NCBI GenBank assembly: GCA_946965045.2
Contig: OX337230.1
Coordinates: 1,178,001-1,242,000, forward strand
Source of the DNA: Epithemia pelagica
Lineage: Eukaryota; Bacillariophyta; Bacillariophyceae; Surirellales; Surirellaceae
Direction of reading: 5' to 3'
Length of the DNA stretch: 64,000 nucleotides
The notes under the pieces were generated by a model, which was not told the DNA's origin, did not search any database, and saw only the letters and a program-made list of their open reading frames with translations. Made by a program: the position numbers and the translations under genes. Below are positions 43,185 to 54,600 of this stretch, piece by piece (within the stretch, counting starts at the first letter, position 1; each line of letters starts with the position of its first letter).

Positions 43185-44252
43185 ATGCTCTCTTCGAGGG
43201 CAGGTGTCTCCGAGTTGCGACGACAAAGACAACTGAACAGTACGAGCACCTATCAAGAGGAAAATATGGTTGTGTTTGCAACATTGGAGGCAATAGTAGG
43301 GGATGTCGAGACTTTAATTGGTGCAGGTCAAGTCTACGCAAGTGTCGCTCCCAACGGAGCATCCAAGTTCTCTTTGTTCACGGACATGCGGAAGAAGGCA
43401 GAAGCTTTGGCGATTATGCGCGTGTCAGAGAAAGATGTGGAACCCAAGGATCCGAAAAACCTTGTTCATACTATGGTTGCTAGTCCTTTGATCTTTTGCT
43501 TGCAGAGGATGCTGGTCGGGGAAGCGGCATGGCCCTACGTTTTCTATGCTCCGCCGTCGTCGGGCAAGACTTCAGCTGCGCGCGGTTTCATGCATGTCTC
43601 TATCCCAAGCTTGTATAAAGACGGGAAGAAGAGACCCAACGCACTAATGTTGTCGGGTTCCATGAAGCCCGGAACGAATACCTACTTCGATCACATTGGC
43701 AGTGCATTCGACGCCGGGAACACGCCTTGGTTCTCTTCCCTCGTTGCTGCACTGACCCGAACGGAAGAGGAGATGCGGGATGGTAAAGAACCTTCCATAC
43801 TCATTCTTGACGATTTCGACTCGGAAGGGGAAGACAATGTCAACATCACGAACATGAAACAATTCTGTCATGATCTTGCGAGGCTCATAGATTGTAACCA
43901 ACAATTCGAATTTTTCGTTGTGATCCTTACACAAAACAAATCCGTTGCGAATAAGTTGTGTAGAATCAACAACTGGAAAAAGATATCACCAATGCCCGGC
44001 AGCTACACTGCTCCTGAAAATCCATTAGCATCTGAGCTTCCCGATCCTGCTTGGACTGAGATACCCTGGGAGGACGAGCAATTGAAGAACATGGTGCAAA
44101 AGCGTTTCACAGCGGATGAGTTGGCTAACGTTGACTGGGAGACGATATGCATCAACGGCGCTATTCCGGGGTCTGTCCTCAAGGAAATCAATGGGATGGT
44201 CCGTCGCAAAATTCAAAATGTTGAGAGCGCGGATATTGATTTCTTTGGTTAG
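43185..44252 (+). CDS. P-loop NTPase of unknown family
   Basis: 355 residues, intronless; ATG 43185 is the first true ATG in frame. A P-loop lies at about 120-128 (YAPPSSGKTSAA, with Ala in place of the first Gly of a strict Walker A). A Walker B, SILILDDFDSEG, is at about 204-215, followed by a sensor-1-like strand, FFVVILTQNK. The tail has PWEDEQLKNMVQKRFT and a short helical domain (IPGSVLKEINGMVRRKIQNV). The fold reads as an AAA+/STAND-like ATPase without any recognised partner domain. There is no signal peptide or membrane span. The flanks carry a direct repeat (copies A and B) and a short telomere-type motif, which raises the possibility of insertion or local duplication. I cannot assign a role. 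Confidence 0.65.
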   Translation: MLSSRAGVSELRRQRQLNSTSTYQEENMVVFATLEAIVGDVETLIGAGQVYASVAPNGASKFSLFTDMRKKAEALAIMRVSEKDVEPKDPKNLVHTMVASPLIFCLQRMLVGEAAWPYVFYAPPSSGKTSAARGFMHVSIPSLYKDGKKRPNALMLSGSMKPGTNTYFDHIGSAFDAGNTPWFSSLVAALTRTEEEMRDGKEPSILILDDFDSEGEDNVNITNMKQFCHDLARLIDCNQQFEFFVVILTQNKSVANKLCRINNWKKISPMPGSYTAPENPLASELPDPAWTEIPWEDEQLKNMVQKRFTADELANVDWETICINGAIPGSVLKEINGMVRRKIQNVESADIDFFG

Positions 44253-44340
44253 AAGGAGTTTAAAAAGGAAGAGAGGCAATTTTACAGCTAGCCTCCCCCT
44301 TGTTTCTTCCTTGTTACTTTCGCCTACCATTGCTGTCCCA

Positions 44341-44355
44341 TTAGGGTTAGGGTTA
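44341..44355 (+). repeat. Short interstitial TTAGGG repeat
   Basis: ttagggttagggtta: two full telomere-type units plus half of a third, inside the 3' flank of the NTPase gene. It is too short to exclude chance. Confidence 0.4.
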
Positions 44356-44530
44356 CCTCAACGATACGATACATAGGAAAGATTGCTTTCTTTCCCAAAA
44401 TAGACTCCTTATTATCTTTTATTTCGAGCAATACTGTTCGAGTCTTTCTCCGGTGGTTGCAACCCCTTTTTAGAATAAATTGTTATCTCTGCATTTGGTA
44501 GTAAGAAAAGAGCAAAGCATCTGATTTGAA

Positions 44531-44577
44531 GGACCTTTTTAAGAGCGACTCAAACGCGGACGTCATCGACCAGATAA
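44531..44577 (+). repeat. Direct repeat, copy B
   Basis: Matches copy A over 30 bases at its start (29 of 30 identical) and 13 bases at its end; the middle is 18 nt shorter. Ends 109 nt before the ATG at 44687. Both copies read, in the same relative frame, as a peptide DLFKSDxNA followed by IDQI. Confidence 0.85.
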
Positions 44578-44686
44578 CCCGGAGTCTCGTATCCATCAAA
44601 TCACAGAATCTTTCTCGCTCTCGCATCCATTCATCTTGTTCTATCTCTTGTCATGGGACACAGAATCTCCCCCATGTTCATCGACC

Positions 44687-44975
44687 ATGGTACGCATCAA
44701 ACGAAAACCGTCTTCCTCATCGTCCACAACAAGCCTTGTTTCGATGAAACGAGGTAGTCGTATCGTACTATTGTTGGTGGTGGTGACGGCAGGGAGCGTG
44801 CTGTTGTGGTTGTTGTGGGGGGGACTCTCCCACCAGCAGCCGGCCGACACTGGGTTGCTGGAATCCTCTGTAAGCAAAACGAAACAGGCACAAACCAAGA
44901 CAAAAGTACGGCCCATTCCACGCTTGGAGGAAGAAGGCATCTTTCACGACACCTTCAAGAGTTGTGTCTCATCTG

Positions 44976-45006
<31 letters not shown>

Positions 45007-45898
45007 CAAGAACAAAAAGAACAAGTGTGGCGAATATACCAATTCGACCGTCCAACGCATTGGAGTCTTGGCTCCACCGGGTGCCGTGGCACAGCGATTG
45101 GTCCACTTGATTCAAGACATGGCCGCAATTCATGCCAAGCGAGCCTTGCGTACGGATTACGTCTTGGAGGTGATTGGATCCAGTCATGTACCACCCTATG
45201 GCTACGGCAAAACCCATGGCTATACCAAACTCGTACGACTGCAATGGCATTCCTTGATTGCCGAAGTGGCCTCCACCTTGTTGTATCTCCGGGACGACGG
45301 CGACAAGACTATTCCCACCACCAGCAAGACGACCAGCACACGAGAGGAATGGAACCAAGTCTTGAGACAAGTTGTTCGATTTCATTGTCGATTGTCCCAT
45401 GTGGCAGCCCATACCGCACTCTTGACCATTGATACTCACAAATTGCAAACCCATCCAGACGATGTGGTACAAGAATTGTTACGATTCTTATTACCACACG
45501 AAGATGGAATGGACAGTTTGGTGCAACCCTTGCTGCGGCATTCATCCTCGTCCTCCGAGAATCATGAGGACCTTGTCAGTTTCGCCGAGCTGTTTCAGAC
45601 TCTAGCCCAACAAACGAGTCATCTGTTGGAACCAGAAACAAAAGACGACAAGCCTTCTCTGGACCAAGAATTGAATCAAGTATTGCATCAAGAATTGGTC
45701 CAAACCAACAACTTGGCCGCTTGGCCCTGTCCTAGTTTTTGGACGGCTGCTTCCAATCCGGAAGCCAAACTCACTCCTCGTACCACGGCGTTGGCTCAAG
45801 CCTTGTCTCCCAATTGTTCCGATCCATGGGCGACGTGTTTTGTTCCCCGAGACAAGTGTGAAGCCAAAGGAGATGCTCTGTGCAAAACCCCAAAGTGA
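44687..45898 (+). CDS. Type II membrane protein, Golgi-type, unknown function
   Basis: 403 residues, intronless; the frame extends upstream only from a TTG. A basic tail (MVRIKRKPSSSSSTTSLVSM) precedes one anchor at about 26-45 (IVLLLVVVTAGSVLLWLLWG), then a stem with a poly-N tract and a lumenal domain. Visible segments are RIGVLAPPGAVAQRLVHLIQ, VLEVIGSSHVPPYGYGKTHG, two helical regions, and a Cys-containing C terminus (WPCPSFW, PNCSDPWATCFVPRDKC). The topology and the APPG-like turn recall glycan-modifying enzymes such as sulfotransferases, but the diagnostic PAPS-binding motifs are not clear, so I leave it unassigned. Its 5' flank contains repeat copy B. Confidence 0.7.
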
Positions 45899-47372
45899 AT
45901 ATCCTCTTCTCCACGCGTACCGAAATCGATTCGGATTTAGTGGTGCACACTCGGTTCTCACGATCGCAACCAAACAGTGTTGGATCTGTTCGCGTCCATG
46001 GTACGTGTATTGTCCTAATTTATTTGTTTTTGTGATTCGGGTCCCTGTGAATGGAATAATTATTAGCTCTATCGGAATCACACCGTGTCGAGACAACAAT
46101 TATGCATGTATTATATGAGGGCAAACTGGATCATGGACTCTTATGGTGATTTTCTGGGACTCTATATATTTTCCCAATGAAGAAACCAACATGCTGCGTT
46201 CTTTCCGAATATCATACAATTTGATGAAAGATGCTGTTGTTTTTGGTTTGTATTCGCTGAGGGAGAAAAAAAGCCAAGAAAAACCCAAGCAACGACGGAG
46301 GTTCACTGTTTGGTGCTAACCAGTTTGAATGAGTAATTTGCTCACACTGCTTTGCTCTCCTGTTTCATCCAGAATTCCCCGTTCCGCGAGTTTACCAAGT
46401 GATCAGTCGTGGCACTCTGGCCCCAACACAAGAGAGGTGAGTGAAGAAACAAATTTTCGAACCAAGGCGAATGAGGAGACGATTGATACCAGGAAATCTA
46501 TCATGATTGAAGCTTTATATTTTTCCAATTGATCCTACCGACGCTCTGTGTGAATTGAAAAACAACAACCACGGCCACCAATCTGCCATGGAGGAATGGT
46601 CTATTCATGACCAAACAAACAACTTGTGGTTTCCCTTGTGGAAGCTCCTCTGCCAATGGACTGTGCCAACAACAATCTAGCCGAGCTACATAGGAATCAT
46701 CCCACAAAGAACTTTGACTGTTGGGAGGAGTCGAACGCTCGTGACACTTGTATGCGCTATTGTGGACCAAAAACCTGGACCTTCTTTCTCACCGTTTTCT
46801 TGTCTCTTTTGTGTTGTAGCACGTTGTCGGTTTGGGAGGAAGAGACCCTGGTCAAGAGCAGGTCATTAAAAGGACACGCGCGTACACCGTTGGAGCATGA
46901 TACGAATATTCATGTAGACCCAAAACAGAAAGGGGTAGCTCGTGGTGTATGCTCATGTTGGATGTTGGGAGAATCGGATCACATTCACGGTTGTATCTAA
47001 GCCACTTCTCCTCCTTTTGCATCCGATTCGTGCATTGTCTGATATCCGTTTCGAACGAAAGATTAGCTGCAGCCCATAGGAGGTGCGGAAGTCGAATAGC
47101 TCAGGGTAAAATTATGTTCATACATCTCAAAGCAACAACTAAAGAGTGGTTTGGTTTCTCCACCATCTACAACATTTTGTGATTTCCACTGAGAACAAAA
47201 GATGAAGTTCAACCCAAAGCACTTGTAGAAGTCGTAAAGCTCGTTGTAAAAATTGTGTCCCTAAATCTCAAAGCAACTACTTAGAGTGGCTTAATTTCTC
47301 AGCACTTCACAAATCTATCTGGAGTGTGAGTTGAGAAACCTCTCCACACGTAACTATGAACGTGGAATGGTT
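45899..47372. other. Long intergenic region with a diverged tandem duplication
   Basis: 1,474 nt. The diverged tandem repeat at 47088-47312 is listed separately. The only candidate ORF, 46656-47000 (+, 114 codons), begins MDCANNNLAELHRNHPTKNF and has one hydrophobic stretch, TWTFFLTVFLSLLCC; there is no recognisable family, so it is not called. A tRNA-like gaatagctcag at 47092 lacks any T-loop partner. Confidence 0.4.
47088..47312 (+). repeat. Two diverged tandem copies, about 140-nt period
   Basis: Copy 1 starts at 47088 with gaagtcgaatagctc and contains catctcaaagcaac and agagtggtttggtttctc. Copy 2 starts at 47228 with gaagtcgtaaagctc and contains aatctcaaagcaac and agagtggcttaatttctc. Spacing between the matched blocks is near constant. 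No coding content is seen. Confidence 0.75.
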
Positions 47373-50222
47373 CTATGAGGAATTGCCTCCAGTAACCTTT
47401 TCCCCGGGGTGCTTGGTTGGTGCTGCTGTTGTGGTAGAGTCATTCGATTCCATTATGGCATGTTCAATTCGTTGGAGGAGAATGCGTTGCACCAATTCTT
47501 TTCGGTCCGAGTACTCAGGATTCCCAGAAGAAGAGGAGGATCCTTCCGTACCATCCCTCGCCGAAACACGCTCCAATCCATCCGACCAAACCATCCGAGT
47601 TGGGGGTCCTTGCTGCGGCTGTGTACCATTCCTCGCCGAAACATGCTCCAATCTATCCGACCAAACCATCCGAGTTGGGGGTCCTTGCTGCGGCTGTGTT
47701 TCATCCCTCGCCCAAACACGCTCCACATCCCTCGCCCAAACCAGTTCCAGAGGCACAGGATCCATGGCGGAGTCCTCTTCCATATAATTATCATTACAAT
47801 CCCCACACACAAAGTGCATATCATTTGGAAACCGGCTTACAACCTCCCCTCCTGTGGCAAAGACTTCGTTTCGATTGGACGTTGAAGGGGGGCTTCCCGG
47901 AGGTCCTCCACCTGAGTAGCCATCAGTCGAGGTATCCTCTCTCGGGTTGGCGCTACTTTCGTTGGATCCTTCGATTTTCATGAGGGCGCTCAATCCTTCC
48001 ACCGCTTCAATCATATCCAGGCTTGCAAAGACTCGTGCTCGGTCCATTTCGATCTTCTCTGTCCTCGGCCTTCCATTTTCGTGAGGATTGGATGTTGTTG
48101 GTGCATGACCGCCATCTGTCCCAAGACTTGCTGAATCTGTCGTTTCCTCGGTATCCGTGTCCATGGCAACCACGTCTGTAGTATTCTCCACAATCGCGCA
48201 ATATTTTGGTTTCTTTGAGTTTTGGCTGCTCCTCCCTCGAAACCAATCCCTCCCCGCCATGGATTTTAAAATCATAAAAGTGGTGGAATAATCTCTTACA
48301 CGGGCAGCCTTTTCGACTGGGAGAATGGAAACAGAATCCGACAAGGTTGGACATGCTCCCTTTTCCAACAAGAGTTGTGCTGTCCCAAAATGTCCATTTC
48401 GACACGCAAGGTGTATGGGGGTACATCCTTGTCGTTCCTTCCGTTCAATCATGTCGTGCTCGGGTATACGAGTGCCACGCACGGCACAACACAAGTCCAG
48501 GACGAGGCGTAGACCGTCGCAGTGACCCCCAGCGGCGGCATAATGGACCGCGTTCCAACCAAGTCTACAGGTCCGTTCCAGACAGGCACCTTCGCCAATG
48601 AGAAACTGAATCATACCACTGTACCCTTGTTGACATGCATAGTGCAGTAACGTAGAATCATCTTTGCCGTTGCAGGAATCAATCAATGCGCCTCTTCGAA
48701 GCAACAGAAACACAATTAAATGAAAGTTTCTCTCAAGCGCAGCAAAGGCCGGAGAGCATAGCTTGCCATCGTGATATCCCGGTATGTTGGGACAAGCACC
48801 ATGGTCTAGCAGCATGGACGCCTTGGCTTCTGCACCAAATAGGCAGGCATGATAGAGGGCCGTACACTTTTCATTGTCTTGCTCATTGATGAAATTTTGT
48901 GCCATGACATCCCCAAGGGCGTGGTAAATCTGCGTCAAAATCAACTCCAAGGTGCCTCTCCAATCTGGTTGGTAGCTCCGGACACAAAAATGAATGACGG
49001 TCCAGCGAAATCGATTCCTCGCACGAAGATCTGCACCCGCGTCAATGAAATGCTCAATTCGTTCTTGATCACCATCAAAACAAGCTTTATGAAGAACCGT
49101 GGTTCTGATTAACAGGAAGAGAAAAAGACGGCAATGGTATAAGAGTTCAGGAATGTGTTGAAAAGAAGACAATGGTTCAGACCAAACCCCAGTGTACTCT
49201 TACCTTTCATATCCATTGTGAGCATTCACATTGGCGCCTCCAAGCAGCAACAAATCTACAACGGCCATGTGAGACAGTTGGTAGGCCAAATACAAGGGAG
49301 TGAAACCACACTCATCCGTAGCATTCACGTCTGCTCCATAGTCAATCAACATGTGGATAATCTCGGTATTTCGGTAATCCCTACAGGCACAATGGAGCGG
49401 CGTTCCCAGAGAATTGCTTTGAATGTGAACTTGTGCTCCTTGGTTCTTGACTAAATGAGCTACGAGCTTTTGGTTGGCGGGGCCATGAAGGTCCGTGTTT
49501 GTATTGTGATTGAAGGGTTGCTGAAAGACGGGAGAAGTGCAGGCCCAATGTAAGGCCGTACTACCGTGTCTATCCAAGGTGCTAATGGAAGCTCCAAGTT
49601 CCATTAGACAAAGAGCGTTGTCATACAAGCCATGCATACAGGCAATGTGCAGAGCTGTGAATCCATCACTCGTCATGGTTTTGACATCCACTCCCCCCTT
49701 TTGCACCAAGAGCCGAAGAATTTCCTTGTCCAGACCATCCTGTTTGGCGGCCACATGGATCGCAGCACTTCCAATGTCGTTTTGGACCGACAGATCGACC
49801 TTGTGTTGGATAAGATATCGGATGATATCGATTTGATTCGCTTCTGTGGCCACCATGAGCGCCGAATAGCCATCCTTCCGCACTTTGTTGCCATTCGCAC
49901 CTTCACTCAACAAAAGCTTCACGACCGCCAGAGACCCCGTCCGACACGCCAGCCCCAGTGCCGTCAAGGTTTGTTTTCCAAATTCACGGCTCGCCGGGAC
50001 TTCATACATATGGTCCACTTCCGCACCCCGGTCAATCAAATATTGCGCAATGGAAACGTGATTTTCGGCGCACGCGACCCACAAAGGGCTCTTATTGTCC
50101 TCGTCGCTGGACGACGATTCCACCGTATAGCTTCCGCTGTTTAAGAGAAACCGCACTTTGCCCAAATGACCTTCTCTACAGGCGGAGTGCAACGTCCTCT
50201 TTCGTCCCGACTTTCGTTTCAT
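47373..50222 (-). CDS. Ankyrin-repeat protein (2 exons)
   Basis: Exons are 50222-49204 and 49104-47373; the 99-nt intron (gtaaga...aatcag) splits an Arg codon and restores the ankyrin register; about 916 residues. At least twelve ankyrin repeats fill residues 1-600: TLHSACREGHLGKVRFLLNS, SPLWVACAENHVSIAQYLID, TALHIACMHGLYDNALCLME, TPLHCACRDYRNTEIIHMLI, TVLHKACFDGDQERIEHFID, and TLLHYACQQGYSGMIQFLIG. The C-terminal third is disordered and acidic with a 25-residue tandem repeat (listed separately). No kinase, channel or zinc-finger domain is attached, so it is probably a protein-binding scaffold. The start is the first ATG of exon 1; a good acceptor-like sequence (cttttccag) just upstream leaves open an additional 5' exon. 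Confidence 0.85.
47567..47735 (-). repeat. 75-nt coding tandem repeat in the ankyrin gene
   Basis: Two full copies and one part copy of a 25-residue unit, read on the minus strand as TQPQQGPPTRMVWSDRLEHV and TQPQQGPPTRMVWSDGLERV. A more diverged upstream relative reads VWARDVERVWARDET. Nucleotide identity between the two best copies is very high, pointing to a recent duplication. Confidence 0.85.
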
Positions 50223-51575
50223 CTTTTCATGGAGCAACCTGGAAAAGACAACGACAATTTGGATAGAAACAGGAAACAGGACACAGTCGCGTGCACTCTC
50301 AGTCCATGATATGGATGATGGATTCGTTCCCTCATTCGTTCCCCTAAAAGGTGCGACTCAAAAGAGACTCTTTTTCTGAAACCAGGTAGCTACCATACTC
50401 TTTACTTGTAGGAGTAGAAGTAAGTCCTCTAGTAGGAGCACTCTACTACCTAGAGGTAGAGAGGTGGAAGGTGGAAGCCCAAGAACGATGAAAGCCTCCG
50501 CCTACCTCAAACCTCAACGACAACCTTGTTATTTCTTCCACAGTCCAAGTTTTGGAGATTACTATATCCGTATACAATAGGCAATCCCTCGAGGTTGGAG
50601 ATGGTGGAATAGGAAGCAGAAATGGCCTCTCGTCAATGCTCCTTTGCACTGCCTTGTATTGCCTATATACACCATATGTCCTCTCGTGATTCTACAAAGA
50701 AAACTCCTTCTCCATCGACCGGCTCGTCTTTGAACGTTGCTCGCACGGTCAGTGACCTGTGCCAGTAGACGAACATGTATCCTTCGCTAATCGCAACGAA
50801 TGATATCATTTGCTTGGTGCACCATACGAAACAGGACTACACTCACCCATCTGCAATTCCCACGACACACATCTATTCATTGCAGACCATAGCGATGAAT
50901 GGCGCATCTCTCTATCTCCAGCGAAACATGAGACACATGAGTGAATTGGGAAAGTTCTGTGAGCCGCCACGCGCTCCTCTTCGTGTGGTGGGAGTCGCAA
51001 AAGATCCCAAACGATTGTCGAGAACACTCGAGCGGTTCCCACGCAAGACTGAGGCTTCTTTGCACGACACCCTCGGAGGCAGACTCTCGCATGCCACTTG
51101 CTTGCCGTGGGCCTCCTCTAAATGAAACTTCTCATGGGCTCTCTCATTCCAGTAACGGTAGGCAAGGCTTAAACCAGAAATTCCTCGACGAGCGTACCCG
51201 TCACACAGGACGGTGCTCTTTGTATAAGCCTTAACGCATATACCCATTAAAAAGATTGAAACTACGCTTGTCACGTAAAATAGGTACGTGGGATGCCAAT
51301 CGATGAGGTGTGATCATGGGGGATGCTCGACTCCCAGAGTGAATTAACGGGAAAAGCAGGTCTCGCCTCTTTTTTTGGAATTTCTTCTGGGATCGCGCTC
51401 TCAAATACACAACTCAGAGAATAGTCTTGGCCTTTCTCGTTTTTTAGAGTGAGACGATTGATCTCTGGTTTTGTTATCTTGGTTACGCACTTTTTCAATA
51501 TTTATCCAAGATTGACAAACCATTGACGGTGTCATATACAAGAGAAGCTCATTCCACAAAGCAGAGTTTCGAATC
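50223..51575. other. Long divergent intergenic region
   Basis: 1,353 nt. The longest ATG frame (50775-51125, +, 116 codons) shows no recognisable family or targeting signal, and minus frames overlap it just as well, so I call nothing. AT-rich with short repeats such as ctctagtagg and tctactacctag near 50430-50460. Confidence 0.35.
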
Positions 51576-54500
51576 ATGCGCTTAACCCGACGGAGTGGCG
51601 CCATGGCACCACAAGAGGTGCATTCGGATGACGAGAATGATCGAACGGAAGGGGATGTGCAAAGGGTTTCGCAAACTCGAACCATGACAATACCAGTCAT
51701 GTGTTCGCGGCGAATTTCGGTCGATACGGACGTTTCAATACATCGCTCGTATGACTTTGCCAACATTCAAGCGGACAAGGGGGGAGAAATGAAGGAACAG
51801 GCACAGTTTGTGGGAAACGAGTCACATCAGGCGGATACCATCACATGCAGTAGCGAAGACGATGACGAAAATTTTCAAGATGAATCGTGTGCACCGTCCC
51901 GAAACAATTTCACTGTTTGGGGACAACGAACTCATGACAACAATATGCATACCTACTATCATTTTTCGGATCGAATAGGATCCTCACAGAGCCAACCTCT
52001 CGTCACCATGGGTGGAATAGAAGAGCCGTTCAAGGGACAAAAAAAGAGACAGGCTGGCCATTGCGGATGCCTCACTAGGAAGGGTCTCGTAGGTTTGGTT
52101 GGTTTCATTGCTCTCGCTCTTGTAGGAGCAGTGCTGGGAGCCCTGCACTGGTCCAATAGTGAGAATCTGCCGTCTCCTTTGCAACACGATGATTCTTCAC
52201 CACGTGAAGCTCCAAATGTAAGTCATCTCAAAAAGTTTCTTTGTTTGTGTTTTCTTAGACTCACATAATCTCTTTTTGTCATAGTCCACCAAGACTACTC
52301 CACCAACGCTAGACCATATAGGTGTTGCGGTATGGCAGCAGTACACAGGTACTAGGGGCTCTGGGTTCGGATCAGCTGTCGTGATTCAAGAGAATTGGGT
52401 TGCAATTGGATCGCCTCAAGGAGATTCCGTCAGCACGTATTTTCAAAGACCCGGTGGTTATTGGGAACGAGTCGAAGACGTGGTGCCATATAATGGCGAA
52501 CCGTCGTTGTTCGGCAGCACAATTGACTTTTGCTACAATATGTCCAGGCACACCACTCCATACATGATTGTGGGCGCACCAGAAGCTGCGGGTGGAGGAA
52601 ATGCTCATGTGTATGAATATCTTCAATATGCAAATGGCTGGAAGCTGATGGACGCCCCGTTGTTTGCTCCCGGCGAAGCTGCCGAGAGAGACGATGCCAA
52701 GTTTGGTTCCTCTGTAGTTATTATAGAAAACCGAAAAGTTGTGATTGGAGCACCGCAATATGGTACGGATAACCGTGGGAGCGTCTTCACTTTTCAGTAC
52801 AAGCTCCTTGGTTCAGACGGAGCACAAGAGACGTACGGATGGGTTCCCGTTGCCTCGGCCACTGTATCCGGAAGTTCTGCAAATGCCCAATTTGGTGCTG
52901 ATTTGGACATTACTGCGGATGGAAATACTCTGGTTGTGGGGGAGCCAAATCAGAACAAGTTTACAATATTCGATTGGGTGGAGACTGACAAGGTATGGAA
53001 AGAGTCTTTTACTTTCACATCAGCGCGAGAACACATTGATTTTGGTAGTTCGGTGGTCTTCTTGTCATCCTCTTTTGTGGCTGTTGGAGCGCCCTCTGCA
53101 AACTCTAACGCCGGGCTAGTTAGTTTGTTTGAAAAGGACACCAGAACGGATACTTGGTCCTTCCGCCAGAGTTTTCAAGGAGAAGCATCGGATCGCCTGG
53201 GTGCCAAAGGTAGAGTGAGCGGTTCTCATGGACCATGGGGAACCCAGTTGGCCGTTGCCACACAAAAGGGCTACATTCAACGCCATGATCTGGTGGTACT
53301 TGGTACAATGTCCTATGTCATTGTAAAGCGATACACCGTCAACATTACGTCTGCAACTTCAATTGATGTGGAAGCTGATGAAGATGGCTTTGTGGTTGTG
53401 GCCGGTTACGGTCAATCGGATCTTGTTTTCATGTATGGGCCGCCATATGAAACCGACGACTCAGAGACACCGGAAAGAACGAAAGATCCTAATTCCAAAC
53501 AGATTGTGGGTGAAATGGTCGGTTCCAACACGTTGTCTGACGGTAGAAGGGCCTATGGATCGGCTGTTGGGGTGACAGGAGATATCCTGGTGGTAGGACA
53601 GCCACTGCAAAATAAGGGCACTGGTTCCGCTGAAATCTTGCACCGGTCATCGAAATGGACTCCGATAGACTCTATTGTGAAGCCTGGAACACAAGAATTT
53701 GGTTCCGCAATTTCCTTGAGACTCAGGAATGGTAAATTCAATCTTCTTGTTGGATCGAAATCCTCCGCTCACGGTTCCACGAGCCTGGCCAACTACGGCT
53801 CTGCTCACTATTACGAATTCAATGAAGACAAGAGCTGGAGTCAGGTCGGACAGTCTCTTTATCCAGGATTTCACGTGGACGAGGCGGGTGGTGAATTTGG
53901 TGCAGCAGTGGCCATGTCTTCGGGTGGACCCGTTCGTAGAATCGCGATTGGTGCACCAAGCAGCAGTACAGGCTCGTTCAACTATTACAATGGACGTATC
54001 TTCACCTTTCAATACAACGGTACATCCTGGGAATCCATGGCATCTCCATCTGTTGGTAGTCCTAAGAGCTTTCTGGGATCTGCAGTTGACATGATGGCGG
54101 ATGGTTCTCGATTGCTTGTCGGGGCACCGGGAGCGGACAAGGCTTTTTACTCAACTTGGAATGAAGCATCGTCGTCCTGGGATGAAGTTTTTGCAGCAAA
54201 GGGGAAAACAGGTGAAGCGTTCGGGTCGTCCGTCGCTGTTGCATCTGACGATGGAACCTTGATTGCAGTCGGTGGGCCTGCCTACGATGGTGGACGTGGA
54301 GTGATTCGCATGTACGCCCAACAAAGTGAAGGTAACTCCTTTCTTCAAGTGGGTGATGATATTATCGGAAATATCGGAGAAGGTGTTGGGCTGACACTTT
54401 GTGGAGGCAAAGGCCGTATCGCAGTTGGGACCGAGTTTGGATTCTTTCGGGTCTATTCCGTGGATGCGGGAAAGTGGCAAGAAATAGCCCATGGAGGCGT

Positions 54501-54600
54501 TGAGGGATCTCCTGTCGTATCTATTGCCATGTCAGAAGATGGCGGAACAATTGCTACTGGACTTGCCAACGAGCAAGTGTGGGTCTACAATATCTCATGA
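51576..54600 (+). CDS. FG-GAP beta-propeller type II membrane protein
   Basis: Exons are 51576-52217 and 52285-54600; the intron (gtaagt...gtcatag, 67 nt) is in phase 0; about 985 residues. A cytosolic acidic, Ser-rich tail precedes CLTRKGL and one membrane span near 168-192 (GLVGLVGFIALALVGAVLGA). The rest is an extracytosolic domain of integrin-type FG-GAP repeats: WVAIGSP, YMIVGAPEA, KVVIGAPQYG, NTLVVGEP, FVAVGAPSANSNAG, RIAIGAPSSS and RLLVGAPGADKA, each preceded by a GxxFG- or GSAV-type turn. The same layout, with matching final repeats, is found in the two FG-GAP genes downstream (minus strand). Such proteins are usually surface or matrix adhesion molecules; the ligand is unknown. Confidence 0.85.

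Larger units (their letters stand above)
44253..44686. other. Intergenic region with TTAGGG units and repeat copy B
   Basis: Contains the two TTAGGG units at 44341 and repeat copy B at 44531, each listed separately. No gene. Confidence 0.5.

Noticed and set aside
47088-47160. tRNA-like gaatagctcag
   Set aside because: No T-loop, anticodon arm or acceptor-stem pairing can be built around it.
50775-51125. 116-codon plus-strand ORF in the ankyrin/FG-GAP spacer
   Set aside because: No family, no targeting signal, and overlapping minus frames are equally long.
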